A stretch of DNA of 64,000 bases from positions 1-64,000 of the forward strand of contig JAUYRJ010000069.1 of NCBI GenBank assembly GCA_030696845.1, read 5' to 3'. The notes beneath the pieces were generated by a model. That model saw nothing but the letters and a program-made list of their open reading frames with translations. It made no database searches and was not told the origin of the DNA. The position numbers were made by a program, and so were the translations under genes. Shown in pieces: positions 45,953-57,250 of the stretch. Source of the DNA: Polynucleobacter sp. (GTDB taxonomy: Bacteria; Pseudomonadota; Gammaproteobacteria; Burkholderiales; Burkholderiaceae). Each line of letters begins with the position of its first letter. Position 1 is the stretch's first letter.

Positions 45953-48586
45953 CTAGTGTTTGATTGCCTGGACAACCCAGTCTTTCACTCCTGCTAAAGC
46001 GCTTGAGAGCGCTGCCGGATTGGTGCCGCCAGCCATGGCCATTTCAGGCTTGCCGCCGCCCTTGCCGCCCACCTGCTGCGCAACGAAGTTGACCAAATCA
46101 CCCGCCTTTACTTGATTAGTGGCATCCGCTGTCACACCAGCGATTAGGCTCACTTTTTCACCTTGCACCGAAGCCAGCACAATCGCGGCTGTTTTGAGCT
46201 TCCCTTTGAGGGCATCCATGGTCTCGCGCAGGATCTGCGCATCCGCACCATCCATCCGAGCGGCAAGTACCTTAAGGCCGCCAATATCAATCGCCTGCGC
46301 TGCCAACTCATCCCCCTGATTTGCAGCCAGCTTCGAGTTCACTTTTTCCAGTTCACGCTCGGCTTGCCGCAAACTGTCTTGCAATTGCGCAACGCGCTGG
46401 GCAAGTTCATTCGGGTGTGTTTTGAGCACGGCTGCAGCGGCATTTAACCGATCTTCCAGTCCTTGCAAGAAATGCAAGGCGTGGCGACCTGTAACAGCCT
46501 CGACCCTGCGAATGCCCGCAGCAACACCGCTTTCAGAAACGATTTTGAGGGAGCCAATATCGCCTGTGCGATTAACGTGCGTTCCTCCGCACAATTCTTT
46601 TGAGCTGCCAATTTCCAGCACCCGTACTTCATCACCGTATTTCTCACCAAAAAGCATCATGGCACCGGTTTTTTGTGCGTCCTCTAAAGACATGACGTTT
46701 GCTGATGTGGCCTGATTATTTAAAATTTCGGTATTGACAATGCTCTCGATTTGCCGGATCTGCGCCTGCGTTACTGGTGCGTTATGGGTAAAGTCAAAGC
46801 GGGTTTTAGTTGCATCGACTAGCGAGCCCTTTTGTTGTACGTGATCACCCAGTACTTCGCGCAAGGCTTTGTGCAGAATGTGCGTAGCGCTGTGATTGCG
46901 CATCGTGTCATGGCGTTGCTGCGCATCGACCATGGCATTGAGGCTATCGCCCACACTCAGTTGACCCTCGAGCAATTCGCCTTGATGACCAAAAACATCC
47001 GCCTGAATTTTGAAGGTATCGGCTACCTCAAAGCGAGCCGCCTCGTTACGCAACTCACCCTGATCACCCACTTGACCGCCCGACTCGGCGTAAAACGGCG
47101 TGTTGTCTAAAACGACCACTGCGGCATCACCCGCCTTAATTGATTGCACTGGCGAGCCATCCACATACAAGGCAAGAACAGTGGCATTTTCATGACGCAA
47201 AGTCTCATAACCATGAAATTGCGTTGGCTTGCCAGCGTACTCGAGGCCTTGTGCCACCTTAAATTTACCCGCCGCCCGCGCTTGATCGCGCTGCTGCTGC
47301 ATCGCCGCTTCAAAGCCATCCGCATCCACCATCACACCCCGCTCACGGCAAACGTCTGCAGTTAAGTCGAGTGGGAACCCAAAGGTATCGTGTAAGCGGA
47401 AGGCGGTTTCACCATTTAGGGTTTTTGAACCGCCTGCCAGCGCACCCTCCAGTATTTCCATGCCATTAGCAATCGTTTGGAAAAAACGCTCTTCCTCCTG
47501 CTTTAATACTTCAGCGACTTTACTTTGCGCTTGGCGTAGCTCGGGATAGGCATCGCCCATTTCCGCAACGAGTGCCGGTACTAATTGATAGAAAAAGGGT
47601 TTGCGCGCCCCCAGCTTATAACCATGACGAATCGCTCTGCGCGCAATGCGACGCAACACGTAACCACGCCCTGCATTTCCTGGAATAACGCCATCCACAA
47701 TTACAAAACTGCAGGCGCGAATGTGATCGGCAATCACTTTGAGTGAAGGGCTTGTCGCATCGCACTCCACGCCGCCCGCACCGTCAACCGCTGCTTTCGC
47801 GGCGGCGAGTAGATTAACAAACAAGTCGATTTCATAATTGGAATGCACGTGCTGCAGTACTGCCGCAATCCGCTCCAAACCCATACCCGTATCAACACTG
47901 GGCTTGGGCAAGGGATGCATCACACCCGCCTCGTCACGGTTGTATTGCATAAATACGTTATTCCAAATTTCAATAAAGCGATCACCATCCTCATCTGGGC
48001 TGCCGGGCGGGCCGCCGGGAATATCCGCGCCGTGGTCATAAAAGATTTCTGTGCAAGGGCCGCATGGACCGGTATCGCCCATCATCCAAAAGTTATCGGA
48101 TGCGTAACGTGCGCCCTTGTTGTCGCCAATGCGAATGATGCGATCCGCTGGCACACCAATAACCGTATTCCAAATACCATAGGCCTCATCATCTTCCGCA
48201 TAGACGGTGACGAGTAGCCTCTCTTTTGGTAATTTGAATACTTCCGTTAACAATCCCCACGCAAAGCGAATGGCATCTTCCTTAAAGTAATCCCCAAAGG
48301 AAAAGTTGCCAAGCATTTCAAAAAAGGTGTGGTGGCGGGCCGTGTAACCGACATTGTCTAAATCGTTGTGCTTTCCACCGGCTCGAATGCATTTTTGCGC
48401 AGACGTGGCACGCGTATAAGGGCGCTTATCAAATCCCAAAAAAACATCTTTAAATTGGTTCATGCCCGCGTTCGTAAATAGCAGCGTAGGATCATCCCCG
48501 GGAACCACAGGACTGGAAGGGGCGATTTGATGGCCTTTTGCGGCAAAATAATCGAGGTAGGCTTGGCGGATTTCAGTAACTTTCAT
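45953..48586 (-). CDS. alaS: Alanyl-tRNA synthetase
   Basis: An 877-residue enzyme with a class II core ([32 protein letters not shown]), an editing domain with zinc ligands [11 protein letters not shown] and CGGTH, and a C-terminal oligomerisation/C-Ala domain ending with the Gly-rich [15 protein letters not shown]. Length is normal. Confidence 0.98.
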   Translation of the reverse strand: MKVTEIRQAYLDYFAAKGHQIAPSSPVVPGDDPTLLFTNAGMNQFKDVFLGFDKRPYTRATSAQKCIRAGGKHNDLDNVGYTARHHTFFEMLGNFSFGDYFKEDAIRFAWGLLTEVFKLPKERLLVTVYAEDDEAYGIWNTVIGVPADRIIRIGDNKGARYASDNFWMMGDTGPCGPCTEIFYDHGADIPGGPPGSPDEDGDRFIEIWNNVFMQYNRDEAGVMHPLPKPSVDTGMGLERIAAVLQHVHSNYEIDLFVNLLAAAKAAVDGAGGVECDATSPSLKVIADHIRACSFVIVDGVIPGNAGRGYVLRRIARRAIRHGYKLGARKPFFYQLVPALVAEMGDAYPELRQAQSKVAEVLKQEEERFFQTIANGMEILEGALAGGSKTLNGETAFRLHDTFGFPLDLTADVCRERGVMVDADGFEAAMQQQRDQARAAGKFKVAQGLEYAGKPTQFHGYETLRHENATVLALYVDGSPVQSIKAGDAAVVVLDNTPFYAESGGQVGDQGELRNEAARFEVADTFKIQADVFGHQGELLEGQLSVGDSLNAMVDAQQRHDTMRNHSATHILHKALREVLGDHVQQKGSLVDATKTRFDFTHNAPVTQAQIRQIESIVNTEILNNQATSANVMSLEDAQKTGAMMLFGEKYGDEVRVLEIGSSKELCGGTHVNRTGDIGSLKIVSESGVAAGIRRVEAVTGRHALHFLQGLEDRLNAAAAVLKTHPNELAQRVAQLQDSLRQAERELEKVNSKLAANQGDELAAQAIDIGGLKVLAARMDGADAQILRETMDALKGKLKTAAIVLASVQGEKVSLIAGVTADATNQVKAGDLVNFVAQQVGGKGGGKPEMAMAGGTNPAALSSALAGVKDWVVQAIKH

Positions 48587-48711
48587 GCCCTCAATTATGG
48601 CATTGACACAATACTAGGGTAAACCCTTTACTCCACTCCCTTTCTCTGCCTTACAATCGCACAACATTAAAAAATTACATAGGCTATTGAATAGCTAAAA
48701 GGAGCATAGTT

Positions 48712-49170
48712 TTGAAGATTCGCAACCAAAGAGACTTTGGTGCCGGCATCATGTTTATTGTGATCGGCATCTTTTTCGCAGCCATCGCAACTCAATACCG
48801 TATGGGCACCGCCGCCAAGATGGGACCAGGTTACTTTCCGTTCTGGTTAGGGGTTTTGATGGCCGTGATTGGCGTAATTGTTTTGTTGGGCTCCATGTCC
48901 AAAAAAACACCAGAAGAAAAAATGCCTAAGTGGGACTTTAAAATCGTTCTGTGGATTACTGGATCCGTTGCCCTCTATGGCTTACTATTGCCGACTATGG
49001 GTTTCGTTGTCGCCGTTTTGGCCCTGGTCTTTGTATCTGCCAGCGCTAGTCATGAATATGGCTGGAAAGGTACTGCGGCCAATGCGCTGTTTTTAGTGGT
49101 CTTCACTTATTTGGCTTTCGTACAAGGGTTAGGTCTTTCCTTCCCCCTGCTACCAGCATTTCTGAATTAA
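48712..49170 (+). CDS. tctB: TctB-family small subunit, tripartite tricarboxylate transporter
   Basis: A 152-residue protein with four helices (DFGAGIMFIVIGIFFAAIA, MGPGYFPFWLGVLMAVIG). The start is TTG at 48712, supported by AAAAGGAG seven bases upstream. It pairs with TctA in secondary uptake of carboxylates. No TctC-type binding protein adjoins, so the substrate-binding partner must be encoded elsewhere. Confidence 0.92.
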   Translation: MKIRNQRDFGAGIMFIVIGIFFAAIATQYRMGTAAKMGPGYFPFWLGVLMAVIGVIVLLGSMSKKTPEEKMPKWDFKIVLWITGSVALYGLLLPTMGFVVAVLALVFVSASASHEYGWKGTAANALFLVVFTYLAFVQGLGLSFPLLPAFLN

Positions 49171-49189
49171 GCGACGGGGAAAAAGAAAA

Positions 49190-50692
49190 ATGGAATTATT
49201 AGCTAACCTGTCACTTGGTTTTGACACTGCATTTACCCTGCAGAATTTAATGTATTGCTTTATCGGCTGTGTTCTGGGCACTTTAATTGGCGTGCTCCCT
49301 GGTCTTGGACCGGTTGCCACCATCGCCATGTTGCTGCCAGCAACCTACGCCCTGCCGCCGATCGCCGCTCTGATTATGTTGGCCGGTATTTATTACGGCT
49401 CTCAATACGGCGGCTCTACTACCGCGATTTTGCTCAATATTCCTGGCGAAACGGCGTCAGTCGTTACTGCCATTGATGGCTACCAAATGGCGCGTCGTGG
49501 TCGTGGTGGTGTGGCACTCTTTACCGCCGGCATGGGGTCTTTCTTTGCGGGCTGCGTAGCAACACTGATTTTGGCTGGCTTTGCGGCTCCGCTCGCTGAA
49601 GTGGCGTTTAAGTTTGGTCCTGCTGAGTATTTTTCGCTGATGGTTTTAGGCCTCATTGGCGCAGTTGTGTTGGCTTCGGGATCCCTCACTAAAGCAATCG
49701 GCATGATTATTTTGGGTCTCTTAATGGGTCTGATCGGCACCGACGTGAACTCTGGTGTGGCGCGCTACTCGTTTGAAATCCCCCAGTTAAGCGATGGTAT
49801 TGGCTTTGTATCGGTTGCCATGGGCGTATTCGGCTTTGCTGAAATCATGACTAACCTAGAGAAGAAGGGAACCGGCGAATCTTTTTTAAATAAAGTGACC
49901 TCCCTTATTCCGTCATGGGCCGATGTGAAGCGCATGACTCCGTCGATTTTGCGCGGCACCACTATTGGTTCCATCCTCGGCATCTTGCCAGGCGGGGGCG
50001 CAGCGCTTGCTGCCTTTGGCGCCTACTCGGTTGAGAAAAAATCATCGAAATACAGCGAGGAATTTGGTAAGGGCGCCATTGAAGGCGTGGCCGGGCCAGA
50101 AGCAGCAAATAATGCTGCCGCTCAAACCTCCTTCATTCCTTTGCTTACTTTGGGTATTCCACCTAATGCTGTGATGGCCTTGATGGTAGGCGCGATGACC
50201 ATTCACAATATTCAGCCAGGTCCACAGGTCATGACCAGCAACCCTGCATTATTCTGGGGACTCATTGCATCGATGTGGATTGGTAACGTGATGCTCATTT
50301 TGCTGAACTTGCCGCTGATCGGCATTTGGGTGAAATTGCTCCAGATTCCATATCGCTATCTGTACCCAGCGATTTTGGTGTTCTGCTGCATCGGTGTTTA
50401 CACCGTCAACAACTCCATCTTTGATGTCTACGTGACCGCGGGCTTTGGCATTATTGGTTATCTATTCCACAAACTGGGTTGCGAACCTGCTCCGCTACTC
50501 TTGGGCTTCGTGCTTGGGCCCATGATGGAAGAAAACTTCCGCCGCGCCTTACTGCTCTCTCGCGGCGACTTCACCACCTTTGTTACGCGCCCACTCTCAC
50601 TGGGGCTGCTAATCGCCGCCGCATTGTTGGTCGTGATTGTGGCTCTGCCTGCTGTAAAGAAGAGTCGCGAAGAGGTTTTCGTAGAAGAATAA
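49190..50692 (+). CDS. tctA: TctA-family large subunit, tripartite tricarboxylate transporter
   Basis: A 500-residue membrane protein with about 12 helices and the conserved [37 protein letters not shown] and [20 protein letters not shown] motifs. It is the permease of a TTT system, starts 19 bases after tctB and is followed by a terminator. Confidence 0.95.
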   Translation: MELLANLSLGFDTAFTLQNLMYCFIGCVLGTLIGVLPGLGPVATIAMLLPATYALPPIAALIMLAGIYYGSQYGGSTTAILLNIPGETASVVTAIDGYQMARRGRGGVALFTAGMGSFFAGCVATLILAGFAAPLAEVAFKFGPAEYFSLMVLGLIGAVVLASGSLTKAIGMIILGLLMGLIGTDVNSGVARYSFEIPQLSDGIGFVSVAMGVFGFAEIMTNLEKKGTGESFLNKVTSLIPSWADVKRMTPSILRGTTIGSILGILPGGGAALAAFGAYSVEKKSSKYSEEFGKGAIEGVAGPEAANNAAAQTSFIPLLTLGIPPNAVMALMVGAMTIHNIQPGPQVMTSNPALFWGLIASMWIGNVMLILLNLPLIGIWVKLLQIPYRYLYPAILVFCCIGVYTVNNSIFDVYVTAGFGIIGYLFHKLGCEPAPLLLGFVLGPMMEENFRRALLLSRGDFTTFVTRPLSLGLLIAAALLVVIVALPAVKKSREEVFVEE

Positions 50693-50717
50693 GTACTACC
50701 GTTTCTCAAATAGACCA

Positions 50718-50747
50718 AGACCCGCACTCACCCTGCGGGTTTTGTCT
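50718..50747 (+). terminator. Rho-independent terminator after tctA
   Basis: Arms ACCCGCA and TGCGGGT around CTCACCC, then a T-rich tract, 26 bases past the tctA stop and before glnS. Confidence 0.85.
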
Positions 50748-50784
50748 TTCTAGGGGTATACCTTTTCTTCTCTACAATACCCCT

Positions 50785-52566
50785 ATGGCCACTGATAGCA
50801 AAAATCCAAAATCTGCCGCTCCAATTGCGGAGCCTTCTAATTTTTTACGCCAGATCATTGATCATGACCTAGCTAGCGGCCAATATCAGGGCAGAACCAA
50901 TCGTGCCGGTCAGCCTATACCAGCGATCATTACCCGCTTTCCGCCTGAGCCCAATGGCTACCTTCATATTGGTCATGCCAAAAGTATTTGCCTTAACTTC
51001 GGCTTAGCTGCGGATTACAACCAACTTCCGGGTGGCGCTCGGTGCAATATGCGACTTGATGACACCAATCCTGCCAAAGAAGATGTGGAGTATGCGGACA
51101 GCATTCTGGATGCGGTGCGGTGGCTTGGTTTTGATTGGGTCAGCAAAGGGCAGGCGCACCTGTATCACGCTAGCGATTATTTTGAAGACCTCTACGCATT
51201 TGCCGAGCGTCTGATAGAGGCTGGCAAGGCCTATGTGGATAGCCAGAGCGCAGAGGACATTCATGCGAATCGAGGCAACTTTAATCAAGCCGGCAAAGAG
51301 AGCCCATTTCGCAATCGCAGCCCTGCGGAAAACTTACAGCTGTTTCGCGATATGCGCGCCGGCCAATTTGCCGACGGCAGTCATGTGTTGCGCCTCAAAA
51401 TCGACATGGCGCATCCCAATATCGTCATGCGCGATCCGGTCATTTACCGCATTCGCCATGTTGACCATCACCGTACCGGTAATACGTGGTGTATTTATCC
51501 TCTATATGATTTCACGCACTGCATCTCGGATGCCATTGAAAATGTATCGCACTCGATCTGCACGCTCGAGTTTGAAAACAATCGCCCGCTATACGATTGG
51601 ATTCTGAACTCCCTAAAGGAGCTCGGGGTCTTTGCGGATCCATTACCGCATCAGCATGAGTTTGCGCGCCTGAATCTAACGCATACCATCACCAGCAAAC
51701 GCAAACTGTTGCAACTGGTCGAAGAAAAGCGGGTGGATGGCTGGGATGATCCCCGTATGCCAACCATTGTTGGCATACGCCGTCGCGGCTACACCCCTGA
51801 AAGCATTCGTTTATTTTGCGAGCGCATTGGTGTTGCCAAAGCCGATAGCTGGATTGATATGAGCACCCTCGAAGGGGCGCTCCGGGACGATCTTGATGCA
51901 AAGGCGCCCCGCGCAGTCGCAGTCTTAAAACCGTTGAAATTGGTGATCGAAAATATGGATCCGGATGCGGTTGAAATGTGTTCGGCGCCACGCCACCCCC
52001 ATCACCCTGATTGGGGTCGCCGTGAATTTCCGTTTACCCGCGAGCTTTGGATTGAGGCGGACGACTTTATGGTCGAGCCAATAAAAGGCTTCTTTCGCCT
52101 TTACCCACCCATTGGGGATCAAGCCGGAAGTCGGGTTCGCTTGCGTTATGGTTTTGTGATTGAATGTACCGGATTTGAGTTGGATGCAGCTGGTGAAGTT
52201 AAGCAAGTGAATGCGCGCTATTTTGCGGATAGCAAAAGCGGTACGCCCGGCTCCGATCTATACAAAGTTAAAGGAAATATTCACTGGGTCAGCGCAAAAC
52301 ACGCGCTTGCTGCCGAGGTGCGCCTATATGACCATTTATTCACTGACCCCCATCCCGATAGCGGCGATAAGAACTTCTTGGATTACATTAATCCCGCATC
52401 CAAAAATGTCATTACAGCTTATGTAGAACCCACACTCGCTGACGTAGCAGCCGAAGACCGTTTTCAGTTTGAACGCCATGGGTATTTTGTCGCAGATGCG
52501 ATTGACTCGAAACCGGGCAAGCTCATATTTAATCGCGCGGTTGGTCTCAAAGACTCTTGGAAGTAA
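50785..52566 (+). CDS. glnS: Glutaminyl-tRNA synthetase
   Basis: I start at the ATG at 50785 (593 residues); the open frame runs back into tctA, but the family-typical N-terminus (SNFLRQIIDHDLASGQ) follows this ATG. HIGH motif in PEPNGYLHIGHAKSI and the KMSKS equivalent TSKRK, with the Gln-specific beta-barrel C-terminal domains. Its 3' end overlaps the convergent epimerase-like gene by 20 bases. Confidence 0.96.
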   Translation: MATDSKNPKSAAPIAEPSNFLRQIIDHDLASGQYQGRTNRAGQPIPAIITRFPPEPNGYLHIGHAKSICLNFGLAADYNQLPGGARCNMRLDDTNPAKEDVEYADSILDAVRWLGFDWVSKGQAHLYHASDYFEDLYAFAERLIEAGKAYVDSQSAEDIHANRGNFNQAGKESPFRNRSPAENLQLFRDMRAGQFADGSHVLRLKIDMAHPNIVMRDPVIYRIRHVDHHRTGNTWCIYPLYDFTHCISDAIENVSHSICTLEFENNRPLYDWILNSLKELGVFADPLPHQHEFARLNLTHTITSKRKLLQLVEEKRVDGWDDPRMPTIVGIRRRGYTPESIRLFCERIGVAKADSWIDMSTLEGALRDDLDAKAPRAVAVLKPLKLVIENMDPDAVEMCSAPRHPHHPDWGRREFPFTRELWIEADDFMVEPIKGFFRLYPPIGDQAGSRVRLRYGFVIECTGFELDAAGEVKQVNARYFADSKSGTPGSDLYKVKGNIHWVSAKHALAAEVRLYDHLFTDPHPDSGDKNFLDYINPASKNVITAYVEPTLADVAAEDRFQFERHGYFVADAIDSKPGKLIFNRAVGLKDSWK

Positions 52567-53473
52567 GTTCCTTCAAAAATGCTTCCGTAGTGGGGTAGCG
52601 CAAGCGCACTCTTAATTCTTTAAGGCGGTCATTGCGCACGTGACGCGACTCGCGCATGAATGACCACAGCATGGGGCTCACTAGGCTTTGCACCTGATCC
52701 GCTGGCAAGCGGGGCGGCCGATCAAAGCCAAATGCATCCGCCACCTGATCGAAGTAATCCCCCATTTTAGTTTGCACCCCATCGCACGCATTAAATACGC
52801 GCTGTGGTTTACCGTAATACATTGCAGCGCAAACGATACGCGCTAAGTCGTCTGCGTGAATGTGATTCGAATAAGCATCATCTGCTGGCAATAGTGCGGG
52901 CGTTCCCGCCTTTAATCGATCAATGGGCAATCGATTCGCATCATAGATGCCCGGAACACGCAAAATGCTCAGTTTGACCCGATGCAGGAGTGCCCAGTTC
53001 CGCAGTTGCCATTCCGCATCCACACGCCGCTTGGCACGCTCGCTCTGGGGATTTACGGCTCTGGTTTCAACGGCATCGCCACCGCCGCAGTCGCCATAAA
53101 CACCGGTGGTGCTGACATAGATTAAGCGCCTGACGCCTGGCGATCCTTGGGCTAAAATTCGAAGGAGGTTACGGGTTCGCAGGTCGGAAGACCCCGTATT
53201 TTGTGGTGGCGCTAAATGGATCACCGTACTGGCCAATCCCTTCAAGCGCCATAAGCTGTCGGCTTGATCGAGGTTCCCCAAAATCGGTATGCCACCTAAG
53301 GCTTTGATTTCAGGAAAACGCGCCTGCTGAGAGGTTAATGCGAACACGCGGTATGCCGAGAAGCGGGTTAACCGCTTCACTATCCGTGTGCCGATATCGC
53401 CGCACCCCACAATGAGAATGCGTGGGCGCTGAAATGGGCTTACTGGAATGTGATGCAATGGCGGCATAAGCAC
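52547..53473 (-). CDS. NAD(P)-dependent epimerase/SDR-like protein
   Basis: A protein of up to 308 residues with the Rossmann motif ILIVGCGDIGTRI and SDR-type YVSTTGVYGD; the catalytic Lys of the YxxxK motif is not obvious, so it belongs to the atypical YeeZ-like group. Substrate unknown. The real start may be the Met two codons in. It converges on glnS with a 20-base overlap and diverges from the reductase. Confidence 0.85.
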   Translation of the reverse strand: MLMPPLHHIPVSPFQRPRILIVGCGDIGTRIVKRLTRFSAYRVFALTSQQARFPEIKALGGIPILGNLDQADSLWRLKGLASTVIHLAPPQNTGSSDLRTRNLLRILAQGSPGVRRLIYVSTTGVYGDCGGGDAVETRAVNPQSERAKRRVDAEWQLRNWALLHRVKLSILRVPGIYDANRLPIDRLKAGTPALLPADDAYSNHIHADDLARIVCAAMYYGKPQRVFNACDGVQTKMGDYFDQVADAFGFDRPPRLPADQVQSLVSPMLWSFMRESRHVRNDRLKELRVRLRYPTTEAFLKELTSKSL

Positions 53474-53503
53474 TATCGTAACGATTTATTTTAAGGATTG
53501 AGA

Positions 53504-54553
53504 TTGTCATACCAAGTAACCCTAAAATCGAGCGGCAAGCACTTTGAGGCTAATCCCGAAGAAACCATTTTGGAGGCAGCTCTACGCCAAGGCATAACCC
53601 TGCCCTACGGCTGCAAAAACGGTGCCTGCGGATCCTGCAAAGGCCAGCTTGTCAGCGGCACTGTAAAGCACGGCAGCCATAACGAAACCGCCCTCACTCC
53701 TGCTGAAAAGACCGCTGGCAGCGCACTCTTTTGCTGCGCGCATGCGCAAAGCGACCTACTCATCAATGTACGTGAAATCCAAGGGGCTAGCGATATATCG
53801 ATTCGAAAAGTGCCATGCCGGGTAAATGAAATACACCGTCCCAGCGATGATGTGGCCATCCTAAAACTGCAATTACCTGCTGCTGAGCGCTTTCAGTTCT
53901 TGGCAGGCCAATACATTGAGTTTTTACTGAAAGACGGGCAACGCCGCGCCTATTCGATAGCATCAGCCCCAGAGGCAGAAGGCCCGCTAGAGCTGCACAT
54001 TCGCCACTTGCCTGGCGGACTATTTACGGATTTTGTATTCGGTGCAAATGCGAATTCCGCACTAAAAGTCAAAGATATTTTACGTTTCGAGGGTCCGATG
54101 GGCAGCTTCTTCTTGCGCGAAGACTCTAAAAAGCCGATTATTTTTGTTGCCGCGGGCACCGGTCTTGCTCCCATTAAGTCCATTATTGAATACATGCAGG
54201 TTAAAAAAATTCAGCGGCCCATCACCCTCTATTGGGGCGGTCGGCGCCCGAGCGACTTATACCTAGACAGCCTTTGCCGCACATGGGAACAGGATATTCC
54301 CGACTTTCGCTATGTTCCCGTTGTCTCTGATGCCTTGCCGGAAGATCGGTGGGCTGGACGCGATGGCTTCGTGCACCGCGCTGCGATGAATGACTTTACC
54401 GATATGAGCGCTTATCAGGTTTATGCCTGCGGAGCACCAGTGGTGGTCAACGCTGCACGCTCCGATTTTGTAAGGCGGTGTCATTTACCGAGCGAGGAGT
54501 TCTTTGCCGACTCTTTTACCAGTGCAGCTGATTTAGCCCCTGTGGGCGCCTAA
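53504..54553 (+). CDS. 2Fe-2S ferredoxin/flavin reductase (AscD-like)
   Basis: About 349 residues. The TTG at 53504 fits AAGGA six bases upstream; another TTG two codons earlier abuts it. The N-terminal plant-type ferredoxin domain has CKNGACGSCKG and FCCAHA for the 2Fe-2S cluster. The FAD domain has RAYSIAS, and the NAD domain FVAAGTGLAPIKS. Usually annotated CDP-6-deoxy-3,4-glucoseen reductase, but in this lineage more likely a general electron-transfer reductase for an oxygenase. Confidence 0.9.
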   Translation: MSYQVTLKSSGKHFEANPEETILEAALRQGITLPYGCKNGACGSCKGQLVSGTVKHGSHNETALTPAEKTAGSALFCCAHAQSDLLINVREIQGASDISIRKVPCRVNEIHRPSDDVAILKLQLPAAERFQFLAGQYIEFLLKDGQRRAYSIASAPEAEGPLELHIRHLPGGLFTDFVFGANANSALKVKDILRFEGPMGSFFLREDSKKPIIFVAAGTGLAPIKSIIEYMQVKKIQRPITLYWGGRRPSDLYLDSLCRTWEQDIPDFRYVPVVSDALPEDRWAGRDGFVHRAAMNDFTDMSAYQVYACGAPVVVNAARSDFVRRCHLPSEEFFADSFTSAADLAPVGA

Positions 54554-54599
54554 TCCAAAAACCCCTGCAGCCATTCCCTCCTTTTTGTATGATTGAGCC

Positions 54600-55823
54600 A
54601 TGAATAAGCCGCACGACATCCCTTCGCCCTCCGCCAATAACGCCGCTGCCGTCGACAATCACGCGGTCATGTTCATTACGCAACGTCCTGAGCTCGTCAT
54701 GACCGAAGGTCATGGTTCGTGGTTAATCGATCACAATGGCAAGCGCTATTTGGATTTCTTACAAGGCTGGGCTGTCAATTGCTTAGGGCATAGCAATCCC
54801 GGCATGATTTCGGCACTCCATGCACAAGCCCGCAAACTGATTAATCCCAGCCCCGCTTTTTACAATGAACCGATGATTCGTTTATCGAATCTGCTAACGG
54901 AACACAGCTGCTTTGATCGGGTCTTTTTTGCGAACAGCGGCGCTGAAGCGAATGAGGGCGCCATTAAATTAGCGCGCAAGTGGGGTCAGCTTCACAAGGC
55001 TGGCGCTTATGAAATCATTACCTTCGACCATTCTTTCCATGGTCGAACCTTAGCCACCATGAGCGCCTCAGGCAAACCCGGCTGGGACACCATGTTTGCA
55101 CCACAAGTGTCAGGGTTTCCGAAGGCGGAACTCAACGACCTCGATTCCGTTAAACAATTAATCACCGATAAAACCGTTGCCGTCATGGTCGAACCCGTAC
55201 AAGGGGAAGGCGGTGTTATCCCAACCACCTCAGCATTCATGGAAGGTTTGCGCGCCCTCACACGAGAGCATGGTGTATTACTCATCGTAGACGAAGTTCA
55301 GGCAGGTTGCGGACGTACTGGCAAATTATTTGCCTATCAGCACTACAACATCAAACCCGACATCATGACCCTCGGTAAAGGCATTGGCGGTGGCGTGCCG
55401 CTGGCGGCATTAATGGCGACCGAAGACACTGCTTGCTTTGTGCCTGGCGATCAAGGCGGCACCTACAATGGCAATCCGCTCATGACGGCAGTGGGCATTA
55501 GCGTCATCGAGCAACTGCTGGCACCGGGATTTTTAGATGACGTGCTGCGCAAAGGCGAATTATTGAGCGCGGAACTCCTGAAGTTGGCTACGGAATTTAA
55601 GCTAGAGGGTGAGCGTGGCAAAGGCTTGCTCCGCGCTTTAATGCTGGGCAGTGATATTGGTCCCAAGCTGGTTGAACTTGCCCGCGATCACGGCCCTGAG
55701 GGTCTGTTGATTAATTCCCCAAGACCGAACCTGCTGCGCTTTATGCCCTCGCTTGCCGTGACTGACGAGGAAATCCACCTCATGTGCCAAATACTGCGCA
55801 AACTACTACAACAGGTTAAGTAA
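54600..55823 (+). CDS. argD: Acetylornithine-type aminotransferase
   Basis: A 407-residue class III PLP aminotransferase. The PLP Lys is in [10 protein letters not shown], the cofactor Asp in [13 protein letters not shown], and the phosphate region in [17 protein letters not shown]. The closest role is acetylornithine transaminase of arginine synthesis; a related 4-aminobutyrate or succinylornithine activity cannot be ruled out. The stop lies six bases from the convergent ispH. Confidence 0.85.
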   Translation: MNKPHDIPSPSANNAAAVDNHAVMFITQRPELVMTEGHGSWLIDHNGKRYLDFLQGWAVNCLGHSNPGMISALHAQARKLINPSPAFYNEPMIRLSNLLTEHSCFDRVFFANSGAEANEGAIKLARKWGQLHKAGAYEIITFDHSFHGRTLATMSASGKPGWDTMFAPQVSGFPKAELNDLDSVKQLITDKTVAVMVEPVQGEGGVIPTTSAFMEGLRALTREHGVLLIVDEVQAGCGRTGKLFAYQHYNIKPDIMTLGKGIGGGVPLAALMATEDTACFVPGDQGGTYNGNPLMTAVGISVIEQLLAPGFLDDVLRKGELLSAELLKLATEFKLEGERGKGLLRALMLGSDIGPKLVELARDHGPEGLLINSPRPNLLRFMPSLAVTDEEIHLMCQILRKLLQQVK

Positions 55824-55828
55824 GAGCC

Positions 55829-56770
55829 TTAGTTTGTGAGGTTTTTGGGTAGCGAGAAGGTGACATCCTCGACAACGCCAGGCAAAGATCGAATTTGCCT
55901 TGGTCCAAACTCCTGAATGCGAGCCACAATCGATTGCGCCAAGCTCTCGGGAGCAGATGCCCCCGCTGTTAAGCCAATCCGTTTTTTTCCTTCAAACCAG
56001 CTTGCTTCAAGTTGCTCTGGCGCATCCACCATGTAAGAAGGTACGCCCAACTTTTCAGAAAGCTCCCGCAAGCGATTGGAGTTCGAGCTCGCCTTGCTAC
56101 CCACCACAATTACAAGATCAACCTGTGGCGCCATGAACTTCACAGCGTCTTGGCGGTTTTGTGTGGCGTAACAAATATCTTGCTTACGCGGCTTGATGAT
56201 ATTGGGGAATTTCTTGGTTAAAGCATCGACAATTTCTTTGGTTTCATCTACCGATAAGGTGGTTTGGGTCACAAAGGCCATTTTCTCGGTTTCCGGAAAA
56301 TGCAACTTGGCTACATCCTCTAGATTCTCAATCAAGAAAATACCTTCGCCAACCTGCCCCATGGTTCCCTCTACCTCGGGATGGCCGGCATGACCAATCA
56401 TCAGAACAGTAAACCCGTCCTTGCACATCTTTACCACTTCCAAATGCACTTTGGTTACGAGTGGGCATGTGGCATCGTAGACCTGCAGGCCACGGGCTTC
56501 TGCGTCCCGCCTAACTTCTTGTGAAACGCCATGGGCACTAAAAACCACAATACCGCCACGCGGCACTTCGTCCAACTCTTCGACGAAGATCGCGCCCTTA
56601 GTGCGCAGCTCATCCACGACGTATTTGTTATGAACAATTTCGTGGCGCACATAAATGGGTTTGCCAAATCGCGCCAGCGCTTCGTTGACGATATTGATCG
56701 CGCGATCAACGCCTGCGCAAAACCCTCTTGGCTGCGCCAGCAAAATTTCAGGGGGGTCAATGTGGCTCAT
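55829..56770 (-). CDS. ispH: 4-hydroxy-3-methylbut-2-enyl diphosphate reductase
   Basis: A 313-residue enzyme with the three Fe-S cysteines in [21 protein letters not shown] and [10 protein letters not shown]. Last step of the MEP pathway, giving IPP and DMAPP. It lies six bases after fkpB, the usual partner. Confidence 0.97.
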   Translation of the reverse strand: MSHIDPPEILLAQPRGFCAGVDRAINIVNEALARFGKPIYVRHEIVHNKYVVDELRTKGAIFVEELDEVPRGGIVVFSAHGVSQEVRRDAEARGLQVYDATCPLVTKVHLEVVKMCKDGFTVLMIGHAGHPEVEGTMGQVGEGIFLIENLEDVAKLHFPETEKMAFVTQTTLSVDETKEIVDALTKKFPNIIKPRKQDICYATQNRQDAVKFMAPQVDLVIVVGSKASSNSNRLRELSEKLGVPSYMVDAPEQLEASWFEGKKRIGLTAGASAPESLAQSIVARIQEFGPRQIRSLPGVVEDVTFSLPKNLTN

Positions 56771-56776
56771 GTTGTC

Positions 56777-57220
56777 CTAAAGAATCGCTACGATTTCTGC
56801 CTCAAAGGTGATGGATTTTCCAGCCAAGGGGTGGTTGAAATCAAACCAGGCGCCTTCTTCGTTAATCGACTGCAACACGCCAGCGTATTGCGCACCACTG
56901 GGCGCATTGAATTCAATCATATCGCCCGGCGCGAAATTGGGAACCTCGTCGGTATTTTCCTTAAGGGTCTCCATCGTGACCCATTGCACTAATTCTTTTT
57001 TATGTAGTCCAAAGCCCTCTTCAGGAGGAATAACCACCACTCTGCGCTCGCCGGTCACCATACCCAGAAGCGCTTTTTCAAAACAGGGGGCAAATTGACC
57101 AGTACCAAACATCACCGTCGCCGGACTATCCTCAAAGGTGTTGATGTAATCCTCCCCGTTCGGCAAAACCAAGCGGTAGTTGAGGGTCAAATAAGAGTCG
57201 GGCTGAACAGTAGTCGTCAT
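56777..57220 (-). CDS. fkpB: FKBP-type peptidyl-prolyl isomerase, SlpA/FkpB-like
   Basis: About 147 residues from the ATG at 57220, which gives the SlpA-like N-terminus SYLTLNYRLVLPNGEDY; the frame opens 12 codons earlier. FKBP core (ATVMFGTGQFAPCFEKALLG) with the IF-domain insert typical of SlpA. Cytoplasmic, two-domain chaperone type. It is upstream of ispH on the same strand and divergent from radC. Confidence 0.93.
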   Translation of the reverse strand: MTTTVQPDSYLTLNYRLVLPNGEDYINTFEDSPATVMFGTGQFAPCFEKALLGMVTGERRVVVIPPEEGFGLHKKELVQWVTMETLKENTDEVPNFAPGDMIEFNAPSGAQYAGVLQSINEEGAWFDFNHPLAGKSITFEAEIVAIL

Positions 57221-57250
57221 CGGAATATTGTAGCTAGACCCGGGGGCGCT

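Noticed and set aside
48684-48696. GCTATT-G-AATAGC palindrome before tctB, compared with the five operators
   Set aside because: Different arm sequence and spacing; it does not fit the ATTAGCY-N4-RGCTAAT pattern.
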